Below, piece after piece: positions 7,234 through 9,394 of a stretch of 9,394 nucleotides of DNA; positions within the stretch are counted from its first letter, which is position 1; each line of letters starts with the position of its first letter. The notes under the pieces are model-generated. The model was not told the origin of the DNA. It saw only the letters and a program-made list of their open reading frames with translations, and ran no database searches. The stretch spans positions 1 through 9,394 of the forward strand of contig JABDLW010000664.1 of NCBI GenBank assembly GCA_013001805.1. Reading direction: 5' to 3'. This DNA comes from Saprospiraceae bacterium (GTDB lineage: Bacteria > Bacteroidota > Bacteroidia > Chitinophagales > Saprospiraceae). A program made the position numbers and the translations under genes.

Positions 7234-7257
7234 CGTAAATTATAGCTATAATTTACG
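7234..7257. repeat. perfect 24-base palindrome between nadE and dnaX
   Basis: The half-site CGTAAATTATAG is followed immediately by its exact inverse complement, with no spacer, centred at 7245/7246. The next outside bases do not pair. It sits 41 bases upstream of the nadE start and 127 bases upstream of the dnaX start. A dimeric regulator operator is the natural reading. Each strand also contains TATAATTTAC, so it could be a symmetrical promoter element. If transcribed from the upstream nadE promoter candidate, it would also form a perfect stem in the nadE leader RNA. Confidence 0.7.
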
Positions 7258-7363
7258 GCTTGTTGATTATCAGTGCTTTAGTGCGCTTTTGCAGCCACAA
7301 TGATCGGGCCTGTCACGGCTCTGAACGTTATCATATGCCAATCTTTTGTAGCTTTAAGCTCCG

Positions 7364-7392
7364 CAAAAGTATTGCTTATTCACATGAGTCAA
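7364..7392 (-). promoter_or_regulatory. candidate nadE promoter overlapping the dnaX start
   Basis: On the minus strand TTG (7390-7392) is followed after 18 bases by TACTTTTG (7364-7371), matching the Bacteroidota pattern TTG-N17-23-TAnnTTTG. Transcription would start near 7357 and give nadE a leader of about 160 bases containing the 24-base palindrome. The -33 part lies within the first codons of dnaX on the opposite strand, so initiation here would interfere with dnaX expression. This is a motif match only. Confidence 0.4.
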
Positions 7393-9213
7393 TTTATTGT
7401 TTCTGCCAGAAAGTACCGACCACTCCGCTTTGCTGACGTCGTGGGACAGGAACATGTCAGTCATACGCTGAAGAATGCCATCAAACAAAACACTTTGGCC
7501 CATGCTTTCTTGTTTTGTGGCCCCCGCGGAGTTGGCAAAACTACTTGTGCACGCATATTGGCAAAGGTGCTGAATTGCAAAAACGTCACGGAAGATACAG
7601 AGCCTTGCAACACCTGTGAGTCTTGCCTGTCATTTGATAAAAATGCATCACTCAATATTATAGAACTTGATGCGGCGTCCAATAATAGTGTCGAGCATAT
7701 TCGTTCGTTAAACGAGCAAGTAAGATTTCAACCTCAGGAAGGTGCTTACAAAGTTTTCATTATTGATGAGGTTCACATGCTCTCTTCCTCCGCCTTTAAT
7801 GCATTTTTAAAAACACTGGAAGAACCTCCTTCTTATGCCATTTTCATCCTGGCTACAACCGAGAAACACAAGATTATCCCAACTATCTTGTCGAGGTGCC
7901 AGATCTTTGATTTCCGGAGAATAAAAGTGGAAGGCATCATTGGTCAATTACAAACAATCTGCGAAAATCAGGGTATTAGTGCGGATGAAGATGCCCTGCA
8001 TTTGATTGCTACTAAAGCCGACGGTGCATTACGTGACGCACTTAGCATATTTGATAAGTTGGCAAGTTTTGGTGGCAAGAATATTTCCTACCAGGATGTC
8101 ATTTCGAACCTGAATATTCTTGATCATGACTACTTTTTTAAAGTAGTCGATGCTTTGCTCATGGGCAATATCAGTGAAGTTCTACGAATCTTCGATGAAA
8201 TTCAGCAAAAGGGCTTTGAGGGAGATGCCTTTCTAAATGGACTTGCTGAGCATTTGCGTAACCTTTTAGTCTGTCATCATCAATCTATTCATTATCTACT
8301 TGAACTAACGGAACAAATAAAGTCACTATATACAGAGCAGGCCGCGCTGGCCCCGGCAGATTTTATTCTTTCGGCACTGGATATTGCCAATGAGTATGAT
8401 GTCAATTACCGGATGGCAAAAAATAAGCGGTTGCATATCGAAATGGCGCTGATCAAAATGAGCTATCTGAATCGTCGTACCGAAGAGGTAAATGTTCTTT
8501 CGAATACCGAAAAAAAAAATGAAAACCGAACACCAGTAACGGGTGGAAGGAAACAAGAATTAAAGGCATCCCGTCCTCCGGGAGGTGAAAAAATAAAAGC
8601 TACCAGTGACCCTTCGATCGAACCTACTAATTTCTCGATCAAAAATGAAGTCAACAACGAGGCTTATCCCTTAGCCGATGCCCGCTCAGATCAGGAAGAT
8701 CAAACACTATCCACCATCGGGGAAGGTTTACCTTTTGATTTAAAAAAGAAAGGTGAACCCAGAGGTCCGGGACTCAACACATTGAACCATTTTGTCAGAG
8801 AAGTTGAAAAACAATTTGAGGAGAATAAAGAACTGGAGTCCCTGGTGATCTCACTGGATCAGGTGCAATCGATTTGGGATGAATATGGTGAAGGTCAGTC
8901 TTCGCAAACGGTTAAGGCTGTGTTGCAGAAGACAAAGCTTGATGTCATCAACAATGCCATCGTTGCTAAGGTTGGCAGCATGATATCTAAGTCAGTCATA
9001 TTACAGGAGGTCAATCTAATCGAGGATTTAAGGGCCAAACTCGGTCTACCCCGGTTAACAATTAAAATAGATATTGACGAGGATAGTGTGGATGTCATTG
9101 ACAGACCTAAGATCCTGACAACGAAGGAAAAGTTTGAGTTTATGTGCACCCAGAATCCTCAGCTATCGTCTTTCATGGATAAATTCGGTCTTAAACCCGA
9201 TAGCGATATTTAG
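7384..9213 (+). CDS. dnaX: DNA polymerase III subunits tau/gamma (clamp-loader ATPase)
   Basis: DnaX loads the sliding clamp at replication forks; the full-length tau form also binds the polymerase and helicase. I chose the ATG at 7384 (MSQFIVSARKYRPLRFADVVGQ), which matches family N-termini, over an in-frame ATG at 7300 that adds 28 unusual residues. The product is 609 residues. The AAA+ core has the P-loop GPRGVGKTT (46-54), zinc cysteines C65, C75, C78 and C81, Walker B FIIDEVHM (125-132), the SRC motif (170-172) and sensor-2 GALRDA with R217. The collar domain III ends near 365. Residues about 370-465 are a low-complexity polar linker, and a C-terminal tau region follows. A run of ten A's at codons 376-379 may cause slippage and produce a gamma-like short form. 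Confidence 0.97.
   Translation: MSQFIVSARKYRPLRFADVVGQEHVSHTLKNAIKQNTLAHAFLFCGPRGVGKTTCARILAKVLNCKNVTEDTEPCNTCESCLSFDKNASLNIIELDAASNNSVEHIRSLNEQVRFQPQEGAYKVFIIDEVHMLSSSAFNAFLKTLEEPPSYAIFILATTEKHKIIPTILSRCQIFDFRRIKVEGIIGQLQTICENQGISADEDALHLIATKADGALRDALSIFDKLASFGGKNISYQDVISNLNILDHDYFFKVVDALLMGNISEVLRIFDEIQQKGFEGDAFLNGLAEHLRNLLVCHHQSIHYLLELTEQIKSLYTEQAALAPADFILSALDIANEYDVNYRMAKNKRLHIEMALIKMSYLNRRTEEVNVLSNTEKKNENRTPVTGGRKQELKASRPPGGEKIKATSDPSIEPTNFSIKNEVNNEAYPLADARSDQEDQTLSTIGEGLPFDLKKKGEPRGPGLNTLNHFVREVEKQFEENKELESLVISLDQVQSIWDEYGEGQSSQTVKAVLQKTKLDVINNAIVAKVGSMISKSVILQEVNLIEDLRAKLGLPRLTIKIDIDEDSVDVIDRPKILTTKEKFEFMCTQNPQLSSFMDKFGLKPDSDI
8510..8522 (+). promoter_or_regulatory. A10 slippery run with adjoining TGA: candidate gamma-forming site in dnaX
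   Basis: Ten A's (8510-8519) are read in frame as GAA AAA AAA AAT (E376-K-K-N). One extra A in the mRNA, or a -1 ribosomal shift, changes this to AAA AAA AAA TGA and ends the protein at about residue 379. One A less ends it at a TAA after about residue 384. Both shifts therefore give a product with the AAA+ and collar domains only, as in gamma. Known precedents are the A-runs of Thermus dnaX (transcriptional slippage) and the A AAA AAG site of Escherichia coli dnaX (ribosomal). Only a weak four-pair stem (CACC 8531-8534 with GGTG 8542-8545) lies close downstream, so transcriptional slippage seems likelier. Confidence 0.55.
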
Positions 9214-9394
9214 CAGTCACCGGTTACTTTACCGATGTGGTTTGGCTGCCAGGAGACTGTTGAAATACCCAACTTGCGCTGATTTTACTACCAATATTTT
9301 ATTGTTTCAAAATCACAAGCCGTTGTCGTCGTTGCTGCCTTCGTTGATCCTCAGTCAGTTACAGCCCGGTATCTTCCCCGTCCGTACCGGCACG
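9214..9394. other. region after dnaX without an identified gene; possible insertion-sequence end
   Basis: No coding frame here can be recognised. The segment from about 9310 to the right edge is clearly richer in G and C than the rest of the window. At 9253 the sequence GAGACTGTTGAAATACCC resembles the terminal repeats of some insertion sequences (a CTGTTGAAA-type end). If so, the element would begin there and extend past the window. Minus-strand frames entering from the right stop within 11-13 codons. With neither a second end nor a transposase visible, this remains a guess. A plus-strand terminator after dnaX is not evident either. Confidence 0.25.

Noticed and set aside
7300..7383. A longer dnaX beginning at the in-frame ATG at 7300 (28 extra residues)
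   Set aside because: The extension has no family counterpart. The ATG at 7384 begins exactly at the conserved MSQFIVSARKYRP, and promoter-like sequence lies within the extension.
8569..8583. Hairpin TCCCG/CGGGA downstream of the dnaX A-run as a frameshift stimulator
   Set aside because: It begins about 50 bases after the slippery run, too far to act on a ribosome paused there.
9214..9252. A terminator for dnaX built from CGGT/ACCG and GCAG/CTGC pairs
   Set aside because: The pairings are short and imperfect, and no U-run follows.
1..9394. CRISPR arrays, tRNA or rRNA genes, and defence or toxin modules
   Set aside because: I looked for direct-repeat arrays, clover-leaf patterns and typical motifs and found none; nearly all of the window is accounted for by housekeeping genes.

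Overview
The window looks like chromosomal core DNA of a Bacteroidota species. Three things suggest this. The F-type ATP synthase genes run atpB-E-F-H-A-G. The start codons have A/T-rich leaders without clear Shine-Dalgarno sequences. Several upstream regions carry the TAnnTTTG -7 promoter box of this phylum. The protein sequences (AtpA with an insertion before GGGSLTALP, DnaX beginning MSQFIVSARKYRP, subunit a with a long exported N-terminus) also fit. I cannot fix the family or genus.

Layout: positions 1-5139 hold six ATP synthase genes on the minus strand, transcribed right to left: atpB (a), atpE (c), atpF (b), atpH (delta), atpA (alpha) and atpG (gamma, cut by the left edge). Gaps are 15-32 bases, except for 84 bases between atpE and atpF that contain a strong hairpin. 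A TACCTTTG box 31 bases before atpB marks the probable operon promoter. Beta (atpD) and epsilon (atpC) are not in the window. Positions 5140-5558 are a 419-base gap with no recognisable gene, only a doubtful small ORF. Positions 5559-7193 hold glutamine-dependent NAD+ synthetase (nadE), minus strand. Positions 7194-7383 separate it from the divergent dnaX and contain a perfect 24-base palindrome and a good minus-strand promoter match that overlaps the dnaX start codon. Positions 7384-9213 hold dnaX (DNA polymerase III tau/gamma), plus strand. The last 181 bases carry no gene I can identify; their composition changes and a possible insertion-sequence end is present.

How the genes work together: the atp genes encode the complete Fo sector (a, b, c) plus the stator (delta) and the alpha and gamma parts of F1, so they make most of a proton-driven ATP synthase. 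nadE makes NAD+, and dnaX makes the clamp-loader ATPase; these are neighbours rather than partners.

The most interesting observation is a run of ten A's inside dnaX, exactly at the end of the clamp-loader core. A one-base slip there leads directly into a TGA stop, which would produce a short gamma-like form of about 379 residues beside the 609-residue tau. No defence system, CRISPR array, tRNA or rRNA was found, and nothing here amounts to a wholly new system.
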